Part shown: one piece after another, positions 35,190 to 46,200 of the stretch
Numbering within the stretch: position 1 is the first letter of the stretch
Layout of the letters: each line of letters begins with the position of its first letter
NCBI RefSeq assembly: GCF_018687715.1
Contig: NC_056756.1
Location: 34,465,480 to 34,529,479, forward strand
Direction of reading: 5' to 3'
Origin: Carya illinoinensis
Taxonomy: Eukaryota > Streptophyta > Magnoliopsida > Fagales > Juglandaceae
DNA: 64,000 nt
Made by a program: the position numbers and the translations under genes
The notes under the pieces: generated by a model
Seen by the model: only the letters and a program-made list of their open reading frames with translations
What the model was told of the DNA's origin: nothing
Database searches by the model: none

Positions 35190-37519
35190 ATGGCCACTTA
35201 CCCGGCACCCGTCCTGTCCCATATCGGTACTCGACGCCACCCTATGATCTCTGGTCGGAGCCCAGAACCCAAGAGGACAGCCGTCGTCTGTACTGCCCAA
35301 AACTACGACAGAGCGAAAGAGGTGAAGCGATTCGACGATTCCAAGCTCGGAGTCAAAGGTCTCGTCGACTCCGGCATAACCACCATCCCCCGCTTCTTTG
35401 TTCACCCACCCGAGACCCTTTCCGACCTCAAACCCAGCTCTCAAGCCGTACCAGAAACCGAACTCGTCCCCGCCATCGACCTCGCCGGGGTCGCATCTGG
35501 TCCCCGCCGCCCTGTTATTATCGACCGAATCAGACGCGCCGCCTCCACCTCCGGATTCTTCCAGATCATCAACCACGGCGTCCCGTTGGATGTTCTGGAC
35601 CGTACGATGGCCTCCATCAGGAGTTTCCACGAGCAACCAACGGAGACAAAGGCGCGGTTCTATCGTAGAGATGTAGGCACCGGCGTTTCCTACTTGTCCA
35701 ACGTCGACTTGTATCATTCCAAAGCGGCCAGTTGGAGGTAAGGCTGTCGGCATCTGAGTCCTCTTTAAGTTACTTTTTCTTTTTACAGTTAAGCAATCAA
35801 ATATTATTCCTAGAATTTGATGGGCAATTTTCTGAGAAAAGAAAGCGATAATGATACCCCAGGGACACTATCCAGATAAGATTGGGTCCAAAAATGGCGG
35901 ATGAGGAAGAAGTACCAGAGATATGCAGGAGCGAGGTGATGGAGTGGGACCGAGAGATTAAACGGCTGGGAGAGCTTTTAGCGGGTCTGCTGTGTGAAGG
36001 GCTGGGAGTAGACAGTGGGAGGTTGAAAAACATGTCGTGTTTGGAAGGGAGAGTGATGGTGGGCCACTACTACCCCTACTGCCCACAGCCAGATCTGACG
36101 GTTGGGCTTGCTTATCACACGGATCCTGGGATTTTGACGGTGGTGCAGCAGGATCATATTGGGGGATTGCAGGTCAGGTATGGTGGAGGATGGGTGGATG
36201 TTAACCCCATCCCTGGGGCTCTTGTTATCAACATAGGGGATTTGCTTCAGGTAATTCAATTTTACCCATTCCAGCCATTAATATAATCTATTATATTAAG
36301 AATGCTTTTGGATGGATTCTTGGTGTTCTGATCAATTTTCTCAAAATCAAGATTTTTTGGGTAAATATTTGTTTGAACTTTGAACCGTAAAATGAGATAA
36401 GAAACATGTAAATAATAATAAAATTATTTGTAAGAATATTTGTATCAGATTTTTTATAATATATATTTTTTTAAAATTTTAATTATAAATCACATTTCTT
36501 AGAATTTTTTTAAAAATTTATATATTTTTAAAATTCTTCTCATCTCATTTCTTTATTTTATTAAAATAATAATTTTTTTTTAATTTTTTTCTTACTTTTC
36601 TATATATTCTATTAAAATGTAAGTTTAAAATAAAAAAAAAATCAAAAGAATGATTTGGAAAACTGCAGTACACATTTTTAAATCAAAAGCTATTACAGGA
36701 ACCGTACGTAGATCTCCTTTCTTTCCTTTTTTATTTTATCTCTATAATTTAATTAAGAATTAAGTAAATGAAGAATCGGATAAGAATATTCTAAATAGCA
36801 GTAAAATAATTTAATTTAAGATTTTTTTTTTTAATTTTGAAAAAGAACATATGAATAAAAATATTTTTTATTAAATAATGTGAATAAAAATATTATAAAA
36901 TTAAAATCTTATTAAAATATAATTTTTATTTTGAAACGAAAAAATTTAGTTGTTTATTTTTTGTTTTATAGGAAAGTTAAAAAAAAATTATAACAATTAA
37001 TAATGATTAAATGAAAAAATATAAATAAAAAAATTAAAAATATTTACATTTGATAATTTGAATAATGAGATTAGATAACATCATTATCCAAACGGACCTT
37101 AAACTTACAGTTACAATAGTTGGCGTTTCCAGATAAAGATTTCTGGACTTCCGAGTTGAATCTTCCAATTTGGAACGACAAACCTTGTGAGAGTTATGAA
37201 ACTGAAGGGTTGGAAAGTATTATCTCGTCTTCATCTGTAATTTTTTATCTGGATTTTAATTTGGTTTCAGGTTATGTCCAATGAAGAGTACAAAAGTGCT
37301 GAGCACCGAGTGTTGGCCAACTCGAACGGTGAAGCACGTGTTTCATTGGCGGTTTTCTTCAACCCAAGCAATAGAGATGACCTGTATGGACCCTTGCCGG
37401 AGTTGATATCACCGGAGAAACCAGCAATTTACCGGCAGTTCACGTTGACGGACTACATGACGAGGTTCTTCAAAAAGGAGCTGGATGGAAAATCTTTGAC
37501 AAATTACTATAAACTGTAA
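35190..37519 (+). CDS. 2-oxoglutarate/Fe(II) dioxygenase, ACC-oxidase-homologue type
   Basis: Three exons (35190-35737, 35863-36250, 37271-37519) with GT-AG introns join into a 394-residue protein. The ATG is in good context (atcATGGcc). The N-terminal half has the DIOX_N pattern (YDRAKEVKRFDD near residue 40, VPAIDL, SGFFQIINHGVP near 120). The C-terminal double-stranded beta-helix has all cofactor residues: His268 and Asp270 (YHTDPG), His324 (EHRV) for iron, and Arg335/Ser337 (RVS) for 2-oxoglutarate. Intron 1 is 125 bp with the junction inside the Arg of SWR|DTIQ. Intron 2 is 1020 bp, mostly a MITE. Homologues of this class hydroxylate or desaturate small metabolites in the cytosol, often in specialised metabolism; despite the name most are not ACC oxidases. 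Substrate unknown. No disruption seen. Confidence 0.93.
36300..37099. mobile_element. Tourist-like insertion in intron 2 of the dioxygenase gene
   Basis: The left end GAATGCTTTTGGATGG and the right end on the other strand AGGTCCGTTTGGATAATG align at TTTGGAT at equal distance from the edge. Both are bordered by TAA (36297-36299 and 37100-37102). The 800-bp interior is very AT-rich and non-coding. Without it intron 2 would be about 217 bp. It lies clear of both splice sites. Confidence 0.65.
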
Positions 37520-38104
37520 TTAGTTTCTAGAAAAAAAAGAAGCCAATCGAAATGCAGATTTCAAATTGTTGTGATCATTGATGTTTTGAAAATTAGCAGC
37601 ATCTCTAATTTCATCGTCATTTGCTTGTCTCTCGCGTGGTGTCCATTGGAGTTTTATTGGTAGGAAATGAAAAATGATAGATTGATTTTATAAAAGTAAG
37701 TTTGCATATATTATATTGTTTTATTATATTGTAAAATTAATTTTAAAGTAAATATAATAGATTATATGAAAGGAGAAACTAAAGTCATCTTAAAAAAAAT
37801 GGAAAAATTTGAAATCTAAATGAAAAAAATTTTCATTTCAAATTAATAATTTATGAGTTATTTTTTCAACTTTTCATAAAAAGTAAAATTCATCTCAATC
37901 TATTTTATAATATTTAAATATGTTTTAATGAAATTCACAAAATATTATTATTTATAAATTAATTCAAATTATTTGAAATGATCCCCGTAACCAAACATAA
38001 TATTAATGGTAAAATATATATTTTTTTCAATGTAATGCGCAGAACTTACCTCCTGTTATTATATTTAGTATTTTTCTATTTTTAATATATCAATAAATTT
38101 ATTA
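37520..38104. other. 3' flank of the gene, AT-rich
   Basis: It must hold the 3' untranslated region and poly(A) site, but no single signal stands out. The end of a Tourist-like repeat may lie near 37985 (GTAACCAAACAT), without a matching left end. Confidence 0.4.
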
Positions 38105-38112
38105 TTAATATA

Positions 38113-39010
38113 TATATTTTTTTTTTTGATAAGAAAACGCTCTTAATTTCATTCATTCAATGACTCGAAAACTAGAGTCCGAATACATAACGGGACAGAA
38201 CCAAAAGTTGTGGTATAACCACTGATGCCAAGGGCATCCTTACTTAAAGCATGAGCAACACAGTTGTTAGCTCTTACAGTATGCCCTGCAGACCACGCAG
38301 TGAAAGAACTGAGAGTGGTTTTAGTGTCAGCTATTAGTTGACCTGCATAGGTGTGTGAGTCTGAGGCTGAGTTTAGGCCCTTAACCACTTGTAGAGAGTC
38401 CCCTTCCATTATGATCCCCTTATAGCCTGAGGATTTGCAGAAGATGGAAGCTTGAAGTGCTGCATAGGCTTCTGCCAAGAAAGGGTCGGGGAAGAGATCA
38501 TGTTGCATCCTTAGAGTAGCTAACACCTGCCCCTCATGATCTCTGATAACAGCACCCACTCCCACCCTGCACCTGATTTTGTCAAGCGAGGCATCCCAGT
38601 TCAGTTTAAGTCTGCCCCTAGGGGGTGTAACCCAGGCTGCTTGTCGCTGAACCTTGCCCGTGAGTTTCTTATTCTGCTGTTTGGCCAGCTGCAATTCCTC
38701 CACAAGGTGTTTTGAGTTTTGAGCAACGATGCGTGGGTGAAGGAAACACTTCCTGAAGATCATCTCATTTCTCCTCTTCCAGATTAACCAAGAGGTAGTC
38801 GCAAAGGATACCATGTCATCCTGCTCCAGGAGGTCCATCATGACTTCCACCAGATCCTTAAAGCTGTTGAAAAGAGGACTAGCCTTTTGTAGTTTTCTTG
38901 TGCTTTGTCCTCAGACGTCCCTAGCCGATGGGCATGTCCAAATAATGTGTTCTATAGTTTCTGGATTCTGCTTGCAGATTAGACAGGTAGAGTCTTCAAA
39001 TACCTTCCTT
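38113..39010 (-). pseudogene. 5'-truncated LINE ORF2 end (zf-RVT, RNase H)
   Basis: Read leftward. A zf-RVT-like segment (STCLICKQNPETIEHIIWTC) begins near 39005, then a TGA at 38913-38911 stands where family members have Trp in ARDVW. An open frame from 38850 to 38149 follows, with RNase H text (LNWDASLD, AEAYAALQA, EGDSLQVVKGL, ANNCVAHALSKDAL). An A tail (T run at 38116-38128) ends the copy. TTAATATA occurs at 38105-38112 and 39011-39018 and may be the target duplication, though in AT-rich DNA this is weak. Family resembles the 12-kb LINE. Confidence 0.88.
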
Positions 39011-39018
39011 TTAATATA

Positions 39019-39480
39019 GAATACATAAACAATTGCGTAAAATATAATGCTTGGCTTGATAATAGATATTTTTCTAAAGGAAAAAATCTCTTTACCGCCT
39101 AGGATGATCGTTGGGAAATTTATTTTTATTTTTATTTAATAATTAAGAGAGTAATTTTAAATATATTAATATAATTTTTTTATTTAATAATTAAAAAAAT
39201 ATAACAAATTAAAAATTAAAAAAAAACGGCCCAACACTATGAATGGCGGCATGGTAGCCGCACCCTCTTCTAAATGCAAGATGATTGATTCGTGTACGCA
39301 ATAAGAACAGTTAGTAAGCGTGCTCTCTCTCTTCTGCTGCTGCTTTGTTTACGTGGCCATTAATAAGTCATAAATACAAACGGGGGAAGAGAGATTTTGA
39401 TCAATAAATTGGACTACTAGCAAGAGGCCAAAAAAATGGTTTCAGACGACCGAAAAACATTTATTTGAACAAGGAACCCA
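39019..39480. other. Spacer, nothing recognised
   Basis: AT-rich, then a short GC-richer stretch (39230-39400). No gene-like frame. Confidence 0.45.
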
Positions 39481-39488
39481 ATCAATTC
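39481..39488. repeat. Left target-site duplication of the 39.5-kb hAT
   Basis: ATCAATTC, repeated exactly at 41535-41542. Confidence 0.93.
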
Positions 39489-39646
39489 TAGGGGTAAGTA
39501 CGTTACGGTCCGGTCGGTCTGATCCAATTTAGAGATAAAAGATCGATTTATAATTTTTTCTTAGATCAGACTATATTGGACATCTCTAAGACCGGATTGG
39601 ACCGATGGACTTGTAACCATCGGTCCAATTTGGTCCCTTCAGTCTA

Positions 39647-39685
<39 letters not shown>

Positions 39686-41534
39686 GATTAATAAAAAATT
39701 TATTTAAAATATTAAATTAAAATTAAGTAACTTATTAAATAAAAATTACATAATAAATTATATAATTATTAATATATACTAATATTATATATTATAATTA
39801 TATATTAAAGAATATAATAATACATTAATCTAAATATATAATTATAGACTTAGTACCAATACTATAACTAAGAACTATATATATATATATATTTGATAAG
39901 TGAATAATTAATAACTATATTAGTAGTATTACTAATATATTATTTGTTAGTGATAAATTGATAATACTATAATTAACAATACTCAATGTGATGTATTTTG
40001 ACATCCTCTCTCTCTCTCTCTAGAGAACAAAGCCGATAGTCCTCCCTAGAGGGAGGTGGGAGCTCCCATCTCTCCGGTTACTCGTCTTTGTTTAGGTTGT
40101 TAAAGTACTAATAATAAGGCTTGAGGTGGTTGTTTTAACGGTGGCTTAAGGGCTATTTTGGTGTGTCTCTCGCACAGTGCCTCTAGTAATCACCTATGCT
40201 CTGGGTGGTGGTTTTGTGTTGATGTTTGTTTGGCCTTTGAAGCTGGGTTTCGGCATGAGCTCTTGAGCTTTGTTTTCATCTAGAAAAATAGAGGCTGCTC
40301 ATGTATGGGACGGATGAGAATGACGGCATGAGCAGATCAACCCAGCCAAACCAAAGCATGCTACCAACCATTCCGCATGCTACCAGTCAATTCGAAGTCG
40401 CCTGTGAGTGGACCAAGAAGCATGTATGCCGAACTGTTTTTAGATGATTTTCTACGTAGCGATCTGAGACTTCGTCTGGGGCAAGGCTGGGCAATAGCAG
40501 TGGCATGAGGGCGAGGGCCAGGGCAAAACTTCAATGAACTTTGTGAGAAGGCCTATACTTGTGTGTTGGTGCAGAGGAACTTTGCGGCGGAAGATGCAAA
40601 GGTAAAAAAGAGAAGAAGATGGGTGGCGGTGACAGAAGGAAGATCTGGAATCCTAACGGGTTGGGCCCCCACGTGCACACAAGCTAGCTTAGGATGGGCC
40701 ATTTTGTTTTTACAGCCCATTGCCAGTTTTTATTGTTTTTCTGTATTTGCAGTTGTTGGTTGTTTTAGTTTTTATAAATAAAAAAGAAATAGGCCAGTGT
40801 CCCACTCCTCTTTTGGAGGAAGGTGGGTGATAGTAGTCTTTCTCATTGGGAGAAGAGAGTGTGGTTATACTCCTCTTCATTGGGAGGATGGAGCATGGGT
40901 GTATCTCTCTTCTTTGGAAGAAATGTCGTTTTAACTCTGTTTTATCATAACGCTTTCTCTATTGATTGCTGTCAGGAGAAAAGATATAGAAGTTTAGACA
41001 ATGTCTGTCAAAAAGAAATTTGTTGGCGGGGGAGTCCCTAACAGATGAGTAGTTTGGCTGATAATCTAGATTTTCCTGTATTGATTAGTCACAGATCTAA
41101 CTTCGGTTTCAATGAATGAAATTACGTCTATTTAAAAAAAAAACAATACTCTATATAGCTATAGTGATTTAATACTAACATATTAAGTTAACCATACTAA
41201 TACTATTATAAATTTATACATATACTATAATCTATACTATAACTCTTATAATATGTTAATATATTAATATATACTAGTACTATATATTATATCATACTTA
41301 TGTAATATTGTGATGTATTAATAATTAATTATATAAAATTATTTATATAAATAATATAAATAAATAAAAGATTTTTTTTTTCATTTAGTTCAGTCCAGGT
41401 GAAAAACCCTTGGACTAGGACCGAATTGAATTCATTCGATCCTATAAAAATTGGACCGGACTGGACTGGACCAAATTGGATCTGGTTTGGTCCAGTCAGT
41501 TTCTTCGGTCTAGACTAGTTAAATCTCACTCCTA
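39489..41534. mobile_element. Non-autonomous hAT element carrying a retroposon
   Basis: Starts TAGGGGTAAG and ends CTCACTCCTA (TAGGAGTGAG on the other strand), with a perfect 8-bp duplication. Subterminal regions at both ends are rich in GGTCCGGT/GGTCCAGT-like words (39510-39640 and 41385-41520), like the left end of the 18.7-kb hAT. The outer interior is AT filler; the centre is a GC-richer retroposon (39985-41141). There is no transposase, so movement would need one in trans, plausibly from a relative of the 18.7-kb hAT. Confidence 0.92.
39985..41141 (+). mobile_element. Poly(A) retroposon of unknown family inside the hAT
   Basis: A 1157-bp block with much higher GC than its host element. 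It ends in an A tail (from 41132) and is flanked by AACAATACTC at 39975-39984 and 41142-41151. No long open frame or LINE protein is visible. The 3' end has AATGAATGAAATTA shortly before the tail, also present at the 3' end of the LINE at 38113-39010. No Pol III boxes were recognised, so it does not look like a tRNA-derived SINE. Several short hairpins lie at 40041-40067 and 40806-40922. Likely a non-autonomous, LINE-mobilised sequence; origin unknown. Confidence 0.7.
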
Positions 41535-41542
41535 ATCAATTC
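41535..41542. repeat. Right target-site duplication of the 39.5-kb hAT
   Basis: ATCAATTC, identical to 39481-39488. Confidence 0.93.
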
Positions 41543-41838
41543 AATGGAACCTCATAAAAGAGTATCGACAGGTGATAGATTGTGAAAGTGAATAGCAACA
41601 TGTGGAGGCACTAGCATGACTAGTAGAGACTTTGTCAGAGGAAAACATATGCTAAATGAATTATTCCACATGACTAGTTAGGATCAAGCTTAGTATCAAC
41701 TAAGGACTCTCATATCGTGATAGAATTTAAAATGCAATAGAAATTAAAATGAAAAAGAAAAGAAAAGAAAAAGACAAATTACAAGATGATAAATATAAAA
41801 TAAAATCTTTTGAATAAGTTAAGATTACTAATCCAATG

Positions 41839-41851
41839 AACTCATATGATA
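41839..41851. repeat. Left target-site duplication of the 42-kb LINE
   Basis: AACTCATATGATA; partner AACTCGTATGATA at 47276-47288, 12 of 13 bases. Confidence 0.82.
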
Positions 41852-42045
41852 CAACCATCATTGCATAGTATCAGTGGCAACGAGTCACCTTTGAGCTTGC
41901 TCTGTAGAGGAAGTTTGGGTGGAGGGAGAGTCTCAGCTTACTCGTAAAGTGAGGGAGGGAAAGTTTGTCTAGAGTAGTAATGGTAGAAGTGATGGAGGAT
42001 CTGGAGGGGAGGTGGGAAATCTAAAACTCCCTAAAGAAGAGAATT

Positions 42046-43272
42046 TTTTAATTGAATTTGATGCGGAGCACATGGGGAATATAGCAGTAGAAGGAGAAAG
42101 AAGCTTAGTGGGGAAGTTGCTATCTGATCAAAAGATGAATAAGGAAGTTATTAGAGCTACTACAAGTAAGATTTGGAAGTTCAGATGAACTTTTACATTT
42201 CATGAGATCATCTCAAATCTATTTGTGGTGACCTTTTGTAATCAAAGGGATAGAGAGAGAGAGTGCTGAAGGGGAAGTCACGGCTCTTTGATAACCAACT
42301 ATTAGTTCTGAAACCATTCAATGGATTCACACCCCCTTAGAAGATAAGCTTTGACTTTGTAGTGTTCTAGATTCATATGAACAACTTACCATTGGCATGT
42401 ATGACTTATGAGTTGGGGAACTAGACTGGAGCATCTATTGGGTGTGTTAAGGAGGTAGATGTACGTGAAGATGGAATCAGATGGAATTGGATCTAAGAAA
42501 GGCAGTTGCTAGAGGAAGAACTACCAATTTGATGGGGAACAAATTATGGGTGCCATTAACATATGAAAAACTTCCAAAGTTGTGCTTCAAATGTGGAAGA
42601 ATTAAACATGGTATGGAGGGTTGGAAGGGGGTGGTAGGGAAGGGTGACAGATTGCAGTATGGTAGTTGGCTCTGAGCTCAGTATAAATCCAAAGGAAAAA
42701 GTGTTAAGAAATAGGGGAGTCATGGGCATGTACATCGGGAGGATAAGGATGGAGAGATTAATAAAGAGAGTATGGCAAGGGAGGGGGTTCCAAAAGAAAA
42801 TGTTGGTACTAGGGAAGAGGAGGAGTTGATGGTGCTGGGGTCCTATGAGTTCACAGCCTGAAGGGGAGTAGAGAAGGATGTCAAAGGGTCGAGGATTCTG
42901 AAAACAAAGCGTATGATGAAAAGTTTGATAGAAATAAGATGAGTGACAACATGGTGAATGACACTAATAACATATAGTGTGAAGTAGGGATCGGAAAGGG
43001 GAGTAACAAATGTACTGAAACATTGGTGTTGATCTTAGCCTCAAGAGTAATAAAGGGAAAAAAAAAGGGCGCGATGGAAGATGAGGGCACGTGATGCAGG
43101 TAATCAAATGTATTGTAAGGTGCCATCTAGGGCTAAAAGAAAACTGGTTGATGAGGACGTTATGGGTATAGTGAGAAGGGACTAGTGAAGAATGGTAGAA
43201 AGAGTGGGAGGGAAGTGAGGATTGAATGCAACAAGTAAATGGTAGAGACTGTGAGGCAGCCCCGCCAATCAT
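42046..43272 (+). pseudogene. Decayed LINE ORF1
   Basis: DUF4283-like text at about 42080-42190 (LVGKLLSDQKMNKEVIRATTSKIW) ends at a TGA. After further disruptions comes the zinc-knuckle region at about 42540-42660 (LWVPLTYEKLPKLCFKCGR, IKH, then LQYGSWL). The zinc-knuckle first half CX2CX4H is kept, but the fourth ligand is replaced or shifted. The remainder is Gly/Lys-rich without a domain. Confidence 0.8.
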
Positions 43273-43273
43273 T

Positions 43274-46200
43274 ATGAAAATATTGAGTTTGAATTGTCTG
43301 AGGGTTCCTGAATTGTTGGAGGCTTGAAAACCTTCGGACAGTTCAGAACCTTTACTTATTGGTGAAGGATAAGAAGTCCAACATGGTCTTCCTCATGGAG
43401 ACCAAATCAGCAGCATGAAACTTTAATGGCTTAAAAAGGAAAATGGATTGGGATTTATGCTTGTTGTAGAACCAATTGGTAGAAAAGAGGGGGTTCGCTT
43501 TGTTATGGAGCAGAAAGGTAGTGAAAGAGATTATTAATTACTCCCAACACCATATTTATGCAAATATGAGGTGTGAGGAGCAAAATCTGTCTTGGCTGTT
43601 TACTGGCTTTTATGGCCACCCTGAAGTTAGTAAGAGGAAAGCTAAATGGAATCTGTTGTCAATGCTAAATCCCTCGTTAGAGATACCATGGTGCATAATT
43701 GGGGCATTTAATGAGATAATTAGTCAATATGAGAAGGTGGGTGGGAGGCCTAGACCAGAAGTACAAATTGAGGATTTTAGGAAAGCATTAGAAGTAAATG
43801 GTGTATACAACTTAGGGTGGAAAGCAAACAGATACACATGGAGAATAAGCACTCAGATGTCACTTTTACAAAGGAAAGGTTGGACAGAGCAGTGGCTAAT
43901 GTTAATGGGTTGAAATGTTTCATGATAATGCAGTAGAAACTGTGACAGCATGCCAATTTGACCATAAGGCCATCCTGCTTGATTTGACACAAAAGATCTC
44001 AAGGAGAAGAAAGAAAAGAAGAGTTTTCAGATTTGAAACTAAGTGGACTATGGATGAGGAAGGTAAGCTAATCGTTGAAAGGGTGTCGGATAGAAGAATG
44101 GTGGAAGTAGATCCACTACAAAAGCTGCAAAAGAAATTGTGCATTTGTAAGAATGAGTTGATCAGATGGAGACTTATGAAAAAAAGGAGACTGAGATAGT
44201 ACTGAAGTAGAAAACTAACAGACTAAAGGTGGAGTAAGAGAATGAAGGCCCCCATAAGGCTATGTTGATTAAGCAACTACAAGGAGAGTTGGGTCTGATG
44301 TTTGAGTAACAAGATATTAAATAAAGATAGAGAACAAAGAGAAGCTGGTATAGGCTGAGAGACAAAAATACTAAGTTTTTCCACTCTTGTACAAGCCATA
44401 GAAGAAGAAAGAATCGATCATGACTATAAATGATTTTTAGGGTAGATTGATGACTAAGCATGAAGAGATTGAAGCAGTCTTCCATGAATACTTTAGTAAT
44501 ATCTTCAGCACTTCACAACCTAAAATGGATGCCATAGAAGTTTTTCTCAATGATATGGATTTGAGAGTTACAAGTCAAATGAATATAGAGTTTCAAAAAA
44601 GTTTACTATAGATGAGGTGGAGGGAGCTTTCAGATAGATGGCACCTTTAAAATCCCCAGTGCCCGATGGGTATGAGAAGCTATTTTGAGTTTCTTAAATG
44701 GGGAAGACAGTTTGAAAATTGTGTCAACTATAATTATATAGCTTTAATTCTCAAAGTTTCTAACCCATCTGTTGCTAGTGAATACATGCCTATTAGTTTA
44801 TGAGACATAAAGGATGGATTGGAAACATGACCCTCAAATTGGATATGTCCAAAGCCTATGATAGGAGAGTGACAGTACTTGGAGGCTATAATGAGGAAGA
44901 TGGGGTTTGGGAAAAAATGGATAACCTTGGTAATAAAGGGTGTATCCACAGTGTTGTATTCAGTTTTGGTAAATGGTGAACTAGAGAAGATTATTAAACC
45001 TACCCGAGGGGATAGACAAGGGGACCCTATCTCCCCTTATCCATTCATACTTTGTGCAGGGGGCCTTATATCCTTAATTAACTCAGCTGAGAGGAAGGGG
45101 AACTTAAAAGGAGTAGCTGTCTCTAGATGGGGAACTAGAGTAAGTCATTTACTCTTTTCTGATGACTCTGTGTTATCTTTGGGAGGAAAAAGATGACTGA
45201 ATGGTAGCAAATACAAGCTTTGTTAAAGATATATGAGGAAGCCTCAAACCAAAGTTTGAATCTGCAAAAAGCCACCATTTTTTTCAGTTCAAATACTAAT
45301 GTAACTACCAAACTCAAATTAAGACTCAGTAGCGGTGTCAATATGTGGGAACTATAAAAGATACCTTGGCTTACCAGACATGATAGGAAGATCAAAGTAC
45401 ATCACTTTTAGAAATTTGAAGGAAAGGGTTTGGTCCAAGATCTACAACTAGAAAAACACTTGGCTGTCATAGGCTGGGAAGGAAGTTCTAATCAAGGTTG
45501 TAGTTCAAGTTGTTCCAACTTTTGCCATGAGTGTTTTCAGACTACCTAAAAAGCTTTGTAAAAAAATTACCTCACTTATGGCTAGATTATGGTAGGGACA
45601 TATGCAAGATGATAGAAAGATTCAATGGAGGTGCTGATTTAAAACGAGTACAACTAAGAGGAATGGAGATTTGGGATTTAAGGACCTAGAGTGCTTCAAC
45701 AAAGTAATGTTTGCTAAGCAATGTTGAAATTTACTAGAGAACCCTTCATCATTGGTGGCTGTTATAATGAAAGAGAAGTATTTTCAAAAGGAAGGCTTAT
45801 TAGAGGCAAAACTGGGTGTAGGTCCTACCTTTATTTGGAAGAGTCTTTGGTCCTCTGTTGATTTAATTAAAGAAGGCATGGTATGGAGAGTGTGAGATGA
45901 GAGTAGGGCTTAGATATGGGTGGATAAATGGTTGCCTAGTCTCACATCCTCTCGGGTGCAATCACCTGTTAAAAATTTGGTTAGTGACTCGAAGGTGATG
46001 CAACTTATCAATAGTGAAGATGGGTCATGGAAGAGAAGCCTGATTTATGAGATCTTTTAGAAAAGGAAGGGGAACGAATACTGAGTATCCCTAGATGCAT
46101 GTGGGGAGCTATGGATAGATAGTTTGGGCCATGGGGGCCCTTTAACAATGGTAAGTTTGTTAAGGGTGCCTATCATCTCAAGCACAAAAGATTGATTAGA

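Noticed and set aside
35184..35753. 189-codon open frame on the minus strand opposite exon 1 of the dioxygenase gene
   Set aside because: It is the mirror of a GC-rich real exon; it shows no protein motif, while the plus strand gives a spliced, conserved enzyme.
37640..37995. Second Tourist-like element in the gene's 3' flank
   Set aside because: Only one end (GTAACCAAACAT near 37985) looks right; I could not find the matching left end or TAA pair.
39985..41141. tRNA-derived SINE
   Set aside because: Too long, and no A-box or B-box sequences were recognised; only the poly(A) tail and direct repeats support a retroposon.
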